A stretch of DNA of 64,000 nt from an uncultured Oscillospiraceae bacterium. GTDB lineage: Bacteria; Bacillota; Clostridia; Oscillospirales; Ruminococcaceae. The notes under the pieces were generated by a model that searched no databases, had not been told where the DNA came from, and saw nothing but the letters and a program-made list of their open reading frames with translations. The translations under genes were made by a program, and so were the position numbers. The stretch is taken from assembly GCA_934466475.1 (NCBI GenBank), contig CAKSLI010000002.1, positions 62,001 through 126,000 of the forward strand. The letters run 5' to 3'. This document shows positions 52,888 to 61,523 of the stretch, in pieces; positions within the stretch are counted from its first letter, which is position 1; each line of letters starts with the position of its first letter.

Positions 52888-52917
52888 AGTATATCACATA
52901 CAGTATTTGTTAGTCAA
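52888..52917 (-). promoter_or_regulatory. Promoter of the cation efflux gene
   Basis: Minus strand TTGACT (52912-52917), 18-bp spacer, TATACT (52888-52893). Confidence 0.7.
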
Positions 52918-52996
52918 GATTTACAGATAAAATTATCCGCATTTTCTGAGGAACTGCGGCGAAAAACAGAATTTATAAAAAAATTGCAGAAAACAC

Positions 52997-53025
52997 TTGA
53001 CAAACCGGAAAGAAAGTGTTATAAT
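52997..53025 (+). promoter_or_regulatory. tRNA cluster promoter
   Basis: TTGACA (52997-53002), 17-bp spacer, TATAAT (53020-53025): exact consensus, 28 bp before tRNA-Gly. Confidence 0.88.
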
Positions 53026-53053
53026 AATCTAGCGTTGATGTAAACGTGCGCTT

Positions 53054-53127
53054 GCGGGTGTAGTTCAATGGTAGAATCCCAGCCTTCCAAGCTGGTCGCG
53101 TGGGTTCGATTCCCATCACCCGCTCCA
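53054..53127 (+). tRNA. tRNA-Gly (TCC)
   Basis: Acceptor arms GCGGGTG / CACCCGC, T-loop GGTTCGATTCC, encoded CCA. Anticodon TCC in CTTCCAA. Confidence 0.95.
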
Positions 53128-53132
53128 AGTAT

Positions 53133-53209
<77 letters not shown>

Positions 53210-53215
53210 TACATG

Positions 53216-53292
53216 GTGGGTATGGCTTAGTAGGTTAAAGCGTCGGATTGTGGTCCCGAAGATCGTGGGTTCGACTCCCACTACCCACCCCA
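53216..53292 (+). tRNA. tRNA-His (GTG)
   Basis: GTGGGTA / TACCCAC acceptor, anticodon GTG in TTGTGGT, encoded CCA. The base at 53215 is G opposite discriminator C, as expected for the extra G-1 of tRNA-His. The last anticodon-stem pair is A-C. Confidence 0.92.
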
Positions 53293-53298
53293 CATAAT

Positions 53299-53329
53299 AA
53301 AAGGCATAGGTTTTATCCTGTGCCTTTTT
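53299..53329 (+). terminator. Terminator after the Gly-Arg-His tRNAs
   Basis: AAAGGCATAGG / CCTGTGCCTTT hairpin ending in TTTTTC. Read-through would be needed to reach tRNA-Gln. Confidence 0.7.
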
Positions 53330-53338
53330 CATTAATCC

Positions 53339-53414
53339 TGGGACGTAGCCAAGCGGTAAGGCAAGGGACTTTGACTCCCTCATTCCCTGGGTTCGAATCC
53401 CAGCGTTCCAACCA
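53339..53414 (+). tRNA. tRNA-Gln (TTG)
   Basis: TGGGACG / CGTTCCA acceptor (one G-U), anticodon TTG in CTTTGAC, T-loop GGTTCGAATCC, encoded CCA. Confidence 0.95.
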
Positions 53415-53449
53415 AAGAAATAACCGCCCTGTGGGGCGGTTATTTCTTT
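53414..53449 (+). terminator. tRNA-Gln terminator
   Basis: Perfect 16-bp stem AAAGAAATAACCGCCC / GGGCGGTTATTTCTTT. Confidence 0.82.
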
Positions 53450-53548
53450 GGAGGCGTCATTTTCCCTGTGGAAAACGGAAAATGACGCAGGCCCCCGACA
53501 GCGGATAAGCGCCTGTCCGCCATGACTGGGGTCACATATTCGAACTCA

Positions 53549-53571
53549 GCCGCCTTTAGGCGGTTTTTTCT
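53549..53571 (+). terminator. Second terminator before ychF
   Basis: CCGCC-TTTA-GGCGG followed by TTTTTTC. The stretch 53450-53548 holds a GCGTCATTTTCC / GGAAAATGACGC hairpin and no gene. Confidence 0.8.
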
Positions 53572-53599
53572 CATTTTAGAAAGCACAGCAAATTATTAC

Positions 53600-53628
53600 T
53601 TGCAAAATTATTAGAAAAGTGATACAAT
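53600..53628 (+). promoter_or_regulatory. ychF promoter
   Basis: TTGCAA (53600-53605), 17-bp spacer, TACAAT (53623-53628). Confidence 0.7.
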
Positions 53629-53689
53629 ATAAAGGAGCGTATCTTTCCGCAAACACGGAATATCAATATTACAGAGGAGCAATTCTGAA

Positions 53690-54784
53690 ATGAAACTTGG
53701 CATGGTAGGTCTGCCGAATGTCGGCAAGAGCACCCTTTTTAACGCACTGACAAATGCGGGCGCAGAATCCGCGAATTACCCGTTCTGCACCATTGAGCCG
53801 AATGTCGGCATAGTATCCGTACCGGACGAGCGCCTTGACAAGCTCGCCGAAATGTACAATCCCGAGAAATTCACCCCGGCAACGCTTGAATTCGTTGATA
53901 TCGCAGGTCTCGTAAAGGGAGCCTCAAAGGGCGAGGGTCTCGGCAACAAGTTCCTGTCCAATATCCGCGAGGTGGACGCTATCGTCCATGTCGTACGCTG
54001 CTTCCAGGACGACAACATCATTCACGTTGACGGAAGCATCGGTGCCGCAAGGGATATCGAGACAATAAACCTGGAGCTCATTTTCTCCGACCTTGAGATA
54101 CTCGACCGCCGTATCGACCGCGCAAAGAAAGCAATGAAGGGCGATAAGTCCCTCCAGAAGGAAGTAGATTTCTTCGAATCACTCAAGGCTCACCTTGAAA
54201 ACGGCAAATCCGCCCGCAGCTATGACTTCACCGAGGACGAGCGCGCAATGCTGAAAGACACCCCGCTGCTCTCCAACAAGCCTGTTATATATGCGGCTAA
54301 CCTCTCCGAGGCCGACTTCACCGGAGATATCAACAGCAACCCCGAATACCAGGCAGTATGCGCCATAGCAAAGGAAGAGAACGCTGAGGTGCTGCCTATC
54401 TGCGCACAGATCGAGGCTGAGATATCCGGCATGAGTGATGAGGACAAGGAGCTGTTCCTCGCAGATATGCACCTTGAAAGCTCCGGTCTGGCGAGAATCA
54501 TAAAGACAGGCTATCACCTGCTCGGGCTCATATCCTACCTGACCGCCGGTCCGCAGGAGGTGCGCGCATGGACGATCACCAGAGGCACCAAGGCTCCACA
54601 GGCGGCAGGAAAGATCCACACCGACTTTGAAAAGGGCTTTATCCGCGCAGAGATCGTTGCGTTTGACGACCTTATGAAGTGCGGAAGCATGGCGGCTGCC
54701 AAGGAAAAGGGACTTGTTCGTCTTGAAGGCAAGGACTATGTAATGCAGGACGGCGATGTTACGCTGTTCCGTTTCAACGTTTGA
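53690..54784 (+). CDS. ychF: Redox-regulated ATPase/GTPase YchF (Obg family)
   Basis: 364 residues, the family length. P-loop [18 protein letters not shown] (8-25), switch region [22 protein letters not shown], and the YchF-type NLSE base-recognition motif (AANLSEAD) that favours ATP; C-terminal TGS-like domain ending DVTLFRFNV. It binds ribosomes and is linked to stress responses. Followed 27 bp later by the NERD gene. Confidence 0.97.
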   Translation: MKLGMVGLPNVGKSTLFNALTNAGAESANYPFCTIEPNVGIVSVPDERLDKLAEMYNPEKFTPATLEFVDIAGLVKGASKGEGLGNKFLSNIREVDAIVHVVRCFQDDNIIHVDGSIGAARDIETINLELIFSDLEILDRRIDRAKKAMKGDKSLQKEVDFFESLKAHLENGKSARSYDFTEDERAMLKDTPLLSNKPVIYAANLSEADFTGDINSNPEYQAVCAIAKEENAEVLPICAQIEAEISGMSDEDKELFLADMHLESSGLARIIKTGYHLLGLISYLTAGPQEVRAWTITRGTKAPQAAGKIHTDFEKGFIRAEIVAFDDLMKCGSMAAAKEKGLVRLEGKDYVMQDGDVTLFRFNV

Positions 54785-54811
54785 GTTCCACAAAGATGAA
54801 GTGAGGCGCCG

Positions 54812-55570
54812 ATGAACAAGATAATCCGAGGAAGAAACGCCAACTCCGGAAAGGTGAAGGCACTGTTCGCCGCACAGGTCATAATGGGAGTTATGCCCGT
54901 GCTCCTGCTTATTCTGTTTGTCTGGAAGAAGCTGTATCAGACGCCTATCGTGGGAACTGTCTTTATTATCCTGATATTTCTCTGCAACACGGCATATATC
55001 GTCCTTGCAAGGAATTATGCGGTGCTTAACTCCGGCGTAAAGGGAGAGCGTAAGCTTTTCAGGACGGTAAAGAAGCTCCACGGCACAAACATCGTGTTCC
55101 ACAATCTGCCTGTGAGATACAAGCGCGGGCGCTCAGAGCTTGATATGCTGATAGTGAATCACTCCGGCGTGATAATCGTTGAAGTAAAGAACCACTCCGG
55201 CACAATATCCGGAAACTGGAGCGATGACAGGTGGACGCAGCGCAAGCACTACCGGGACGGCAAGGTAACGGAAACGTTCATGGACAACCCGATAAAGCAG
55301 ATGCGCCGTCAGCGCGATATCGTGAAAAGCATACTCGGCGCCGCCGGCGAAAATGTGTGGATAGATTCCGTGCTGTATTTTTCCTCGCCGAACGCCCGCC
55401 TGAAGCTTTCCCTACGCGAAAACGACTATGTATGCAGCGACAGCGCGGAGCTGCTGGCATTCCTGCGTTCCTACGACAGCGGAGAAACGCTGTCCAAATC
55501 CCGAATGGAGCATATCGAGCAGATAATGCGCGAAGCCGCCGGTCTGGATCACACGCTGCTCAAAAAATGA
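54812..55570 (+). CDS. Membrane-anchored NERD-domain (nuclease-related) protein
   Basis: 252 residues: two N-terminal transmembrane helices (about 17-65) and a NERD domain with SELDMLIVNHSGVIIVEVKNHSG (in part: the D and the E-V-K of a PD-(D/E)XK-like site). GAGGCG precedes the ATG. Probably co-transcribed with ychF. Whether it is an active nuclease is unknown. Confidence 0.85.
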   Translation: MNKIIRGRNANSGKVKALFAAQVIMGVMPVLLLILFVWKKLYQTPIVGTVFIILIFLCNTAYIVLARNYAVLNSGVKGERKLFRTVKKLHGTNIVFHNLPVRYKRGRSELDMLIVNHSGVIIVEVKNHSGTISGNWSDDRWTQRKHYRDGKVTETFMDNPIKQMRRQRDIVKSILGAAGENVWIDSVLYFSSPNARLKLSLRENDYVCSDSAELLAFLRSYDSGETLSKSRMEHIEQIMREAAGLDHTLLKK

Positions 55571-55597
55571 ATATGCTGCCGGAAAACAGGCAGACTG

Positions 55598-55624
55598 ACA
55601 GGGGCTGTTAAGCCCCTGTTTTTT
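55598..55624 (+). terminator. Terminator of ychF-NERD operon
   Basis: ACAGGGGCT-GTTA-AGCCCCTGT followed by TTTTTTA. Confidence 0.88.
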
Positions 55625-55814
55625 ATCGCTCGCTGCGTCCTGGTTCCGGTGGCAGAAATTCATACAGCTCCGCATAACTGTCGTATTCTTCCTCGCCGGA
55701 AATTGCCGGAATCAGCCCGGTGCAGTCCCCGGCGCAGCCGGCGTTCATCGAAATATTCTGGAGCTGCTGCGCTTCCTCCGGGCGTTCCTCTGGAGGATAA
55801 GGATATCTTTTCAT
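55623..55814 (-). CDS. Small acidic hypothetical protein
   Basis: 63 residues (MKRYPYPPEERPEEAQQLQN..., rich in Pro, Glu and Tyr, two Cys in NAGCAGDC). A GGAAG sits about 11 bp from the ATG. It ends against the terminator of the convergent NERD gene and begins just before the promoter of tRNA-Leu on the other strand. It is kept because frame, start site and codon use look real; no family recognised. Confidence 0.5.
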   Translation of the reverse strand: MKRYPYPPEERPEEAQQLQNISMNAGCAGDCTGLIPAISGEEEYDSYAELYEFLPPEPGRSER

Positions 55815-55899
55815 GGAAAATGCACTTCCTTTCGGAAGTATTATCTGTAATCCTCCATAATTTATTTGCGGAAATTTCGTCCTTAAGCGTTCACAGCGC

Positions 55900-55928
55900 T
55901 TGACATTACGACTGGATTCTGGTATAAT
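55900..55928 (+). promoter_or_regulatory. tRNA-Leu promoter
   Basis: TTGACA (55900-55905), 17-bp spacer, TATAAT (55923-55928), 13 bp before the tRNA. Confidence 0.87.
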
Positions 55929-55941
55929 TATAATGTTATAT

Positions 55942-56025
55942 GCGCCTGTGGTGAAACTGGCAGACACGATAGATTTAGGTTCTATTGCCTCCGGCGTGCA
56001 GGTTCAAGTCCTGTCAGGCGCACCA
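55942..56025 (+). tRNA. tRNA-Leu (TAG)
   Basis: 84 nt class II tRNA: acceptor GCGCCTG / CAGGCGC, anticodon TAG in TTTAGGT, long variable arm TGCCTCCGGCG, T-loop GGTTCAAGTCC, encoded CCA. Confidence 0.95.
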
Positions 56026-56029
56026 GACG

Positions 56030-56070
56030 AGTTCCTCAGCACGCATTCGCGTTATGAGGAACTTTTTTAT
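56030..56070 (+). terminator. tRNA-Leu terminator
   Basis: AGTTCCTCA / TGAGGAACT stem followed by TTTTTTA. Confidence 0.85.
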
Positions 56071-56130
56071 TTGATATTGTCACTCAGACCAAAGAATAAA
56101 AGCAGAGAAATAAACGATCCTGTATAAAAA

Positions 56131-56276
56131 GAGCCGCGCGGTACCGCACGGCTCTCAGCTTGTCGAAAAAAATCAAATTTGCCCGCGAAGCGGGCTTTTG
56201 AAATCCATTTTTTGACCCAGCTCTGCCGGGTCAAAAAATACTTCTATCCCAGCCGCGCGGTACCGCACGGCTCTTT
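56131..56276. repeat. Composite repeat: duplicated hairpin around CAGCTTGTCGAAAAA module (no mobile element inside)
   Basis: Direct repeats of GCCGCGCGGTACCGCACGG hairpins at 56133-56151 and 56252-56270, each followed by CTCT. Between: CAGCTTGTCGAAAAAAATC-AAATTTGCCCGCGAAGCGGG, then the GACCCAGCTCTGCCGGGTC hairpin. The right hairpin with TTTT serves as a terminator. This is the counterpart of 51297-51676 lacking the family 2 element. Confidence 0.65.
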
Positions 56277-56279
56277 TAT

Positions 56280-57338
56280 TTATTCCAGCGCAAATGCTAT
56301 CGTCAGCAGCTTGTAGATACCGCGTGTGATGTACTGCATTCCCATTGTATCCACAGCGAATATCAGTCCGATGATCATTGTGAATCTTGAAAGCAGCATG
56401 CCCCAGCGTTTTCCGGCGGGAACGTCCCATGCTTTCGGGACTTTATACCGCTTTATCTTCCGGAACTTTGCTATCGCCATGAATACTCCCACCAGCATCA
56501 GCATGAACACCACGAACAGGAACACGAGATACACCGTCACCATAGGAGTCATCTCGCCATCCAAGCCCGCTGAAAGATCCATGAGGTAATCCCCTACGTC
56601 CGGAAAAGTGATAAGCAGCAGCATTATCCCCGAAATACTGTTGAACATCGCATGCATTATGGTCGTTGTGACAATGGATTCCGTGGACACCGCAATGTAG
56701 CCCAGCCCTATTCCCAGCACGAACGCATAGAAGAACTGATTCAGATTCGCATGAGTCAGACCGAACATCAGCGCCGAGACGAATATCGCGAATCCGTTTC
56801 CGTATGGTCTGAGGGATTCCAGAACTATCCCGCGGAACCAGAACTCCTCGAACAGCGGAGCTATCACCACCAGCTGAACCAGAAGGACTATCGCGCAGAA
56901 CATATTGTCCGGTTTAAGGGAGTTCACCGTGTTGAACGACTTGTACAGGTCAGTCTGCTCGAACAGCTTGGAGCACAGCATTGTCAGCATATTCGTCATT
57001 ATGGCAACGCCGTACAGCGCCGGGAACATTCCCATTGCACTGCCGAAGAATTTCGGCTTTTTGTAGACCTTTCCGCACATTCCCGGGGACTTCAGCAGCG
57101 CTATCGTGCACCCAAGCGGAATGATGTACAGAAACAGGAAGCTCATCGCGGTTTCCAGCAGATAGGAGGCATTCGGGTCAAAAGACGAGAACCAGCCTAT
57201 CTCAAGCGAATACAGAATGTTTTCCACGCCGCGCGAAACGAAAATGATTATGAGCATTACTCCCAGACGCAGGCAGACATTCTTGAAGTCCTGCTTTTTT
57301 TCCTCGTCAGGAATTGCGCCAACTATATTATCCGGCAT
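56280..57338 (-). CDS. CPBP-family intramembrane metalloprotease
   Basis: 352 residues, about eight membrane spans. Motifs of the CPBP (Abi/CAAX protease-like) family: EEFWFRG (EExxxR), MFGLTHANLNQ (FxxxH) and HAMFNS (HxxxN). Such proteins cleave within the membrane, often linked to prenyl-protein or bacteriocin self-immunity functions; substrate unknown. Start 57338 has AAAGGAG 6 bp upstream; an earlier in-frame ATG would overlap aroK. Last gene of an aroK-CPBP transcript. Confidence 0.9.
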   Translation of the reverse strand: MPDNIVGAIPDEEKKQDFKNVCLRLGVMLIIIFVSRGVENILYSLEIGWFSSFDPNASYLLETAMSFLFLYIIPLGCTIALLKSPGMCGKVYKKPKFFGSAMGMFPALYGVAIMTNMLTMLCSKLFEQTDLYKSFNTVNSLKPDNMFCAIVLLVQLVVIAPLFEEFWFRGIVLESLRPYGNGFAIFVSALMFGLTHANLNQFFYAFVLGIGLGYIAVSTESIVTTTIMHAMFNSISGIMLLLITFPDVGDYLMDLSAGLDGEMTPMVTVYLVFLFVVFMLMLVGVFMAIAKFRKIKRYKVPKAWDVPAGKRWGMLLSRFTMIIGLIFAVDTMGMQYITRGIYKLLTIAFALE

Positions 57339-57363
57339 GACCGCTCCTTTCTGCTGCGGGTCA

Positions 57364-57873
57364 TTACCCGCCGATGAGCCTGTGCTCACCGCATATCTCT
57401 TCTACTGTTTCCTCGATGGATTTGCCCTGACATTCCACGGTGATGTCCGCGTATTCCTCGTAGAGAGCGCGCCGCCTGCGGAAAACGTCCTCTATGGAAT
57501 CTCCCGGGCGCATGGCGATTCCTCTGGTCTTTATGTTGTGGAGCCGCCTTTCGACCTGCTCCACAGGCAGCGAAAGGTAATAGACATATCCGTGCTCCTT
57601 CAGGTGAAGCATCGCACTGCGGGAGTATACCGCGCTGCCGCCGGTGGCGATGACGCAGCCGCCCTCCTCCGCAACGGACATTATCGCGCGCTCCTCCTCA
57701 ATGCAGAACCAGTCAAGTCCTTTTGTGTCGATTATCTCCTGAAGCAGCATTCCCGTGCGCTCCTGTATAGTGATATCCGTATCAATGAAACGGAAGCCCA
57801 TGGCTTTCGCCAGCAGCACGCCGACAGTGGATTTACCGCAGCCGGGCATTCCGATAAGTATTATGTTCTTCAT
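57364..57873 (-). CDS. aroK: Shikimate kinase
   Basis: 169 residues, normal length. Phosphorylates shikimate with ATP in aromatic amino acid synthesis. Walker A GMPGCGKST (8-16), shikimate-binding DTD (32-34), CVIATGGSAV (GGG-like loop, here GGS) and RRRALYEEYAD near the lid/adenine region. It lies between tsaD and the CPBP gene with gaps of 22 and 25 bp, an operon of otherwise unrelated housekeeping genes. Confidence 0.93.
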   Translation of the reverse strand: MKNIILIGMPGCGKSTVGVLLAKAMGFRFIDTDITIQERTGMLLQEIIDTKGLDWFCIEEERAIMSVAEEGGCVIATGGSAVYSRSAMLHLKEHGYVYYLSLPVEQVERRLHNIKTRGIAMRPGDSIEDVFRRRRALYEEYADITVECQGKSIEETVEEICGEHRLIGG

Positions 57874-57895
57874 TTCTTCTGTTCCCTTTTGATTA

Positions 57896-58909
57896 TTACC
57901 AAGTCACGCGGTCAAGGCGCATTGTCGCGACTGCGTTGAGGTCTGCGCCTGCGGTGTGTCCCGCCTGGAATTCATAGAAAGCCTGGCAGCCTATCATTGC
58001 CGCATTGTCGCCGCAGAGCTCTATCGGCGGGTAGTACACCTTCATGCCGTTGTAGTCCGCGCGCTGCTGAAGCATGGAGCGCAGCCCGGAATTCGCCGCA
58101 ACTCCCCCGGCGAGCGCAAGGGTCTTGTATCCGCTCTCCTTTGCCGCAGTGATGAACTTCTGCGTCAGTATATCGCTCACCGTATACTGGAAGCAGGCCG
58201 CAAGGCTGTTAACGTCTATTTCCTCGCCCTTCTGCTTTGAGTTGTGTATAAGGTTTATTACCGCCGTTTTAAGCCCGGAAAAGCTGAAATCATAAGGATT
58301 TGCAGTATGCGGGTGCGGAAGCTGATATTTTTTCCTGTCGCCGGTCTTTGCGGCGCGGTCGATGTGCACTCCTCCCGGATAGGGATAGCCCATGGCTCTT
58401 GCCGCCTTGTCGAAAGCTTCCCCGGCGGCGTCGTCCACCGTCTGACCTATCGTCTCGAATTCCGTCCAGCTGTTGACCTTAACTATATGACTGTGGCTTC
58501 CGGAGGCGACAAGGCAGAGATACGGCGGCTCCAGCTCCGGGTGGGCAAGGTAATTTGCCGCTATGTGCCCGCGTATATGGTGCACCGGGATAAGCGGCTT
58601 GTTAAGGGAAAGCGCCAGTCCCTTTGCAAAGTTTACTCCCACCAGCAGCGCCCCGATGAGCCCCGGCGCAAAGCTGACGGCTATCGCGTCAACGTCCTGG
58701 GCCTTCATGCCCGCTTTTGCCAGAGCCTCGTCCACTACTCCGACTATGCTTTCGCAGTGGCGGCGGCTGGCTATCTCCGGGACGACCCCGCCGTAAAGCT
58801 TGTGCTCCTCTATCTGTGTTGCGACTACGGAAGAGATTATCTCCCTGCCGTCGCGTATAACAGCGGCTGCGGTCTCATCACAGCTGCTTTCGATTGCTAA
58901 AATATCCAT
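57896..58909 (-). CDS. tsaD: tRNA N6-adenosine threonylcarbamoyltransferase
   Basis: 337 residues. Completes the t6A37 modification of ANN-reading tRNAs together with TsaB and TsaE. Hallmarks: ILAIESSCDETAAAVI (3-18), metal ligands HHIRGHIAANYL, ASGSHSHIV, GGVAANSGLR and a C-terminal MIGCQAFYEFQAG. TsaB/TsaE are not in the window. Confidence 0.96.
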   Translation of the reverse strand: MDILAIESSCDETAAAVIRDGREIISSVVATQIEEHKLYGGVVPEIASRRHCESIVGVVDEALAKAGMKAQDVDAIAVSFAPGLIGALLVGVNFAKGLALSLNKPLIPVHHIRGHIAANYLAHPELEPPYLCLVASGSHSHIVKVNSWTEFETIGQTVDDAAGEAFDKAARAMGYPYPGGVHIDRAAKTGDRKKYQLPHPHTANPYDFSFSGLKTAVINLIHNSKQKGEEIDVNSLAACFQYTVSDILTQKFITAAKESGYKTLALAGGVAANSGLRSMLQQRADYNGMKVYYPPIELCGDNAAMIGCQAFYEFQAGHTAGADLNAVATMRLDRVTW

Positions 58910-58930
58910 TTGCCTGACCTCGTATCCTGA

Positions 58931-59635
58931 TTATTTTACGTCCGGTTTTCTGGACGTTATGAATTCTATCGCGCGCTCTATCGAGCTCCTGACATGCTCC
59001 ATGTCCTCGCTGTGGAGCTTCCCGGCGTTGCGGTAGTCAAAGCTGTTGCAGAATTCGTTGACATCGCTGTTGAGCTCCTTTATGTAGTTCTCCACCAGCT
59101 TGTCTGTCGCCTCGATGAACGGCTTCTGATCGGGCTTTGACAGCTTTGAGGGAACATGCGACATTATCAGATTATAATGCGGAATACAGATGTATTTCTG
59201 CGAAGCGTACAGATTCCGGAACTTTCCGTCATCCTTGAACATCGTGAATACGGTGTCCAGCATATGCTCAACGCCCCAGTCGACCTTGCTGCAAACAAAG
59301 CAGGTGTTTTCTATCTCGCTGCATTTCTTAGCCTTGGCGCCCTTGGTGAAGAATATGCTCTTGTTCTCGAATATCTCGCCGCGCAGGGTGCCGAGGTAGG
59401 TGTTCAGCATAAGCCCCAGCGAAAGGCGGTTGTTCTGCCTGAGCAGACTGTTGAAGTGCGTGTGGCAGAAGCCGAGGCGGTTAGTCTCCATGCGGACGTC
59501 CGGCTCCATCATCGCAGCGCCCATGATGTACTCGCTGATGTGCTGCTCCACGGTATTGCGCATGGCGCAGATAGGACAGCCCTCCCGCGGCTCAAACACC
59601 TCGTTTATCGGTATTGTTAAAATGCTTTCTCTCAT
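58931..59635 (-). CDS. DUF6062-type cysteine-rich protein
   Basis: 234 residues, cytoplasmic. N-terminal IPINEVFEPREGCPICAMRN, then GFCHTHFN, and NTCFVCSKVDWGVEHML: three CxxC/CxxH-like pairs suggesting a bound metal. It resembles DUF6062 as I recall it (Clostridia, no known role). It has AAAGGAAG upstream and shares a promoter region with the divergent ogg gene. First gene of the run DUF6062-tsaD-aroK-CPBP. Confidence 0.75.
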   Translation of the reverse strand: MRESILTIPINEVFEPREGCPICAMRNTVEQHISEYIMGAAMMEPDVRMETNRLGFCHTHFNSLLRQNNRLSLGLMLNTYLGTLRGEIFENKSIFFTKGAKAKKCSEIENTCFVCSKVDWGVEHMLDTVFTMFKDDGKFRNLYASQKYICIPHYNLIMSHVPSKLSKPDQKPFIEATDKLVENYIKELNSDVNEFCNSFDYRNAGKLHSEDMEHVRSSIERAIEFITSRKPDVK

Positions 59636-59692
59636 TTTATCTTCCTTTCATGTGCTGAAAATGAAAACTCGCTGAAAAATCAGCGCATACTC

Positions 59693-59737
59693 TTGCAATT
59701 ATACTCCTATTGTATTATAATTAAGACAAATAATCAA
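59693..59737. promoter_or_regulatory. Two divergent, fully overlapping promoters
   Basis: Plus strand (ogg): TTGCAA 59693-59698, 17 bp, TATAAT 59716-59721. Minus strand (DUF6062): TTGATT 59732-59737, 17 bp, TACAAT 59709-59714. The two -10 boxes are 1 bp apart, so polymerase can occupy only one at a time. Confidence 0.72.
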
Positions 59738-59756
59738 GGGGTTTACGAAAAATTTC

Positions 59757-60560
59757 ATGAATTACACTATACAAAATCCGAATTTTGATATCCACCGGAC
59801 GTTTCTCTGCGGTCAGTGCTTCCGCTGGAGCGAGGACGAAACCGGCGCTTTCTCCGGCATAGCCGGCGGAAAGGAGCTCACCGTCACCCAGAGCGGCAGC
59901 GAAATAACCCTGCACGATATAGACGATCAGGATATCCCCTTCTGGGAAAATTACTTCGACATGGGCACGGACTACGCCGCCTGCATATCTGCCCTCTCTG
60001 CGGACGAAACGCTGAAAAAGGCGTGCGCCAGCGCTCCGGGGATCAGGATACTGCGGCAGGAGCCGTTCGAAACGCTCATCAGCTTCATCATCAGCCAGAA
60101 CAACAATATCCCCCGGATATCTGGCATTATCGGGCGTCTGTGTGAGAATTTCGGCGAAAAAACGGCAAACGGCCGGGCTTTCCCGACAGTAAAGCAGCTT
60201 TCCGGCATAACGCCGGAGGATCTCGCCCCGCTGCGCGCGGGATTCCGGGCGCGGTATATCTGCGACGCGGTAAGGCGCGTGGAATCCGGCGAGGTCGATT
60301 TCGCGGAGATAGACGCGCTCCCGCTTGCCGAGGCGCGCGACAGGCTCAAGCTCATAACAGGAGTTGGCGACAAGGTCGCGGACTGCGTTCTGCTGTTCGC
60401 GTTCCATAAAACTGACGCATTCCCTAAGGACGTGTGGGTAAAGCGCCTTATGGCGGAGTTCTACCCGGATGGTCTGCCGGAATGCACACGAGGAATAGAG
60501 GGCATAGCCCAGCAGTACCTGTTCGATTATGTCAGGAACAGCGGCGGGCTCGCCAAGTGA
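59757..60560 (+). CDS. ogg: 8-oxoguanine DNA glycosylase/AP lyase (OGG1 type)
   Basis: 267 residues. Removes 8-oxoguanine from DNA. OGG1 features: CGQCFRW (18-24), SQNNNIPRI (113-121), helix-hairpin-helix GVGDKVADCVLLF with catalytic Lys 206, and catalytic Asp 225 in FPKDVWVKR; their 19-residue spacing equals that of human OGG1 (249/268). Short for a three-domain OGG, as in Clostridium enzymes. There is no clear ribosome site near the ATG and the leader is only about 28 nt. Confidence 0.93.
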   Translation: MNYTIQNPNFDIHRTFLCGQCFRWSEDETGAFSGIAGGKELTVTQSGSEITLHDIDDQDIPFWENYFDMGTDYAACISALSADETLKKACASAPGIRILRQEPFETLISFIISQNNNIPRISGIIGRLCENFGEKTANGRAFPTVKQLSGITPEDLAPLRAGFRARYICDAVRRVESGEVDFAEIDALPLAEARDRLKLITGVGDKVADCVLLFAFHKTDAFPKDVWVKRLMAEFYPDGLPECTRGIEGIAQQYLFDYVRNSGGLAK

Positions 60561-60573
60561 AAGGAAGATACAT

Positions 60574-61074
60574 ATGTATTGTCAGAAATGCGGTAAGGAA
60601 ATAGCGGCAGGCAGTTTATTCTGCACATGGTGCGGCGGGAAGCAGGAAATGCCTGTTCCACAGCCGGAGGTCATCCCGCAGCAGAGCCCGGCTCAGCAGG
60701 AGCCTGTCCAGGAAAGCGATACTCCCATTACGCAACAGCCGGATGCTCCGGCGGCGACCATGACCATGGAAAAAACAGAGGAAGCCCAGACCCCGCAGGC
60801 GGAATCCAGCGCTCCCACAGAGGCATCTTCAGCGGAAACGCCCCAGGAAAGCGCATCTGAGCCAGCTCAGAATAATACGTCAGAAACAACGGCGGCTCCC
60901 GGCGCGGAAGCTCCTAACGTTGATTTCAGCGGCGAAGTTAAACTTGCTGATAAGACGGAAAAAACCCGGAAATATTACACAACAGCTCATCTTGTGATAT
61001 GCCTTGCAGCGGCAGGTATCATGGCGGCAGCTGCGGGAATATTCGCGGGATTGTATTTCTCGGTCATCGGCTGA
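60574..61074 (+). CDS. Zinc-ribbon membrane protein of unknown function
   Basis: 166 residues: N-terminal zinc ribbon (MYCQKCGKEIAAGSLFCTWCG, Cys at 3, 6, 17 and 20), a low-complexity Pro/Gln/Glu/Ala/Ser linker (about 25-135) and one C-terminal transmembrane helix (about 143-165). AAGGA precedes the ATG, 13 bp after ogg. The zinc ribbon should be cytoplasmic. Function unknown. Confidence 0.82.
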   Translation: MYCQKCGKEIAAGSLFCTWCGGKQEMPVPQPEVIPQQSPAQQEPVQESDTPITQQPDAPAATMTMEKTEEAQTPQAESSAPTEASSAETPQESASEPAQNNTSETTAAPGAEAPNVDFSGEVKLADKTEKTRKYYTTAHLVICLAAAGIMAAAAGIFAGLYFSVIG

Positions 61075-61111
61075 CACGATATATTGTTAAATCTTAGACA
61101 TACTCTGCTAT

Positions 61112-61146
61112 ATACGGCGGCTCTTAACGGGCCGCCGTATTTTTTG
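61112..61146 (+). terminator. Terminator of ogg operon
   Basis: Perfect 10-bp stem ATACGGCGGC / GCCGCCGTAT followed by TTTTTTG. Confidence 0.9.
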
Positions 61147-61162
61147 TGCAAATAAGCGATAA

Positions 61163-61304
61163 GTTTTCAACCCTTTCAACGGTGAAAACTGTTGAAAGCC
61201 CTGTTAAAACTGTTGAATGGTTGATTACTTTTTCGGATTTTTCAACATAATCTTTCCTGAAACCCGCAAAACCGCGTAAAATCACAGCTTGTCATGTTGA
61301 AAAC
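61163..61304. repeat. Cluster of TGTTGAAA / TTTCAACA motifs
   Basis: Six copies in 142 bp: TTTTCAAC 61164-61171, TTTCAAC 61174-61180, TGTTGAAA 61190-61197, TGTTGAAT 61211-61218, TTTTCAACA at about 61238-61246 and TGTTGAAAAC 61295-61304, in both orientations. No gene lies between 61075 and 61523. Confidence 0.5.
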
Positions 61305-61523
61305 ACGGTTAAAACCGTGGAAAACTTTTTCTGGAAATTAGTAAAAGGATTTACACCCAGTGTTAAATCCCTGACAGGTTTCGACATTATGCCAAAAACA
61401 GCAGACCGGATTTGTAGGATATGGAGAAATCGTGTAACATCGGTTTCTTAACGCAGAATTAGCGGAAATTCGACAAAAAAAGTGATACAATAGTAAAAAA
61501 TCAATTAGGATTTTTGTGGTAAT

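Noticed and set aside
61163..61304. Replication origin suggested by clustered short motifs in an AT-rich stretch
   Set aside because: No TTATNCACA DnaA boxes, no dnaA or dnaN nearby; the motif is different.
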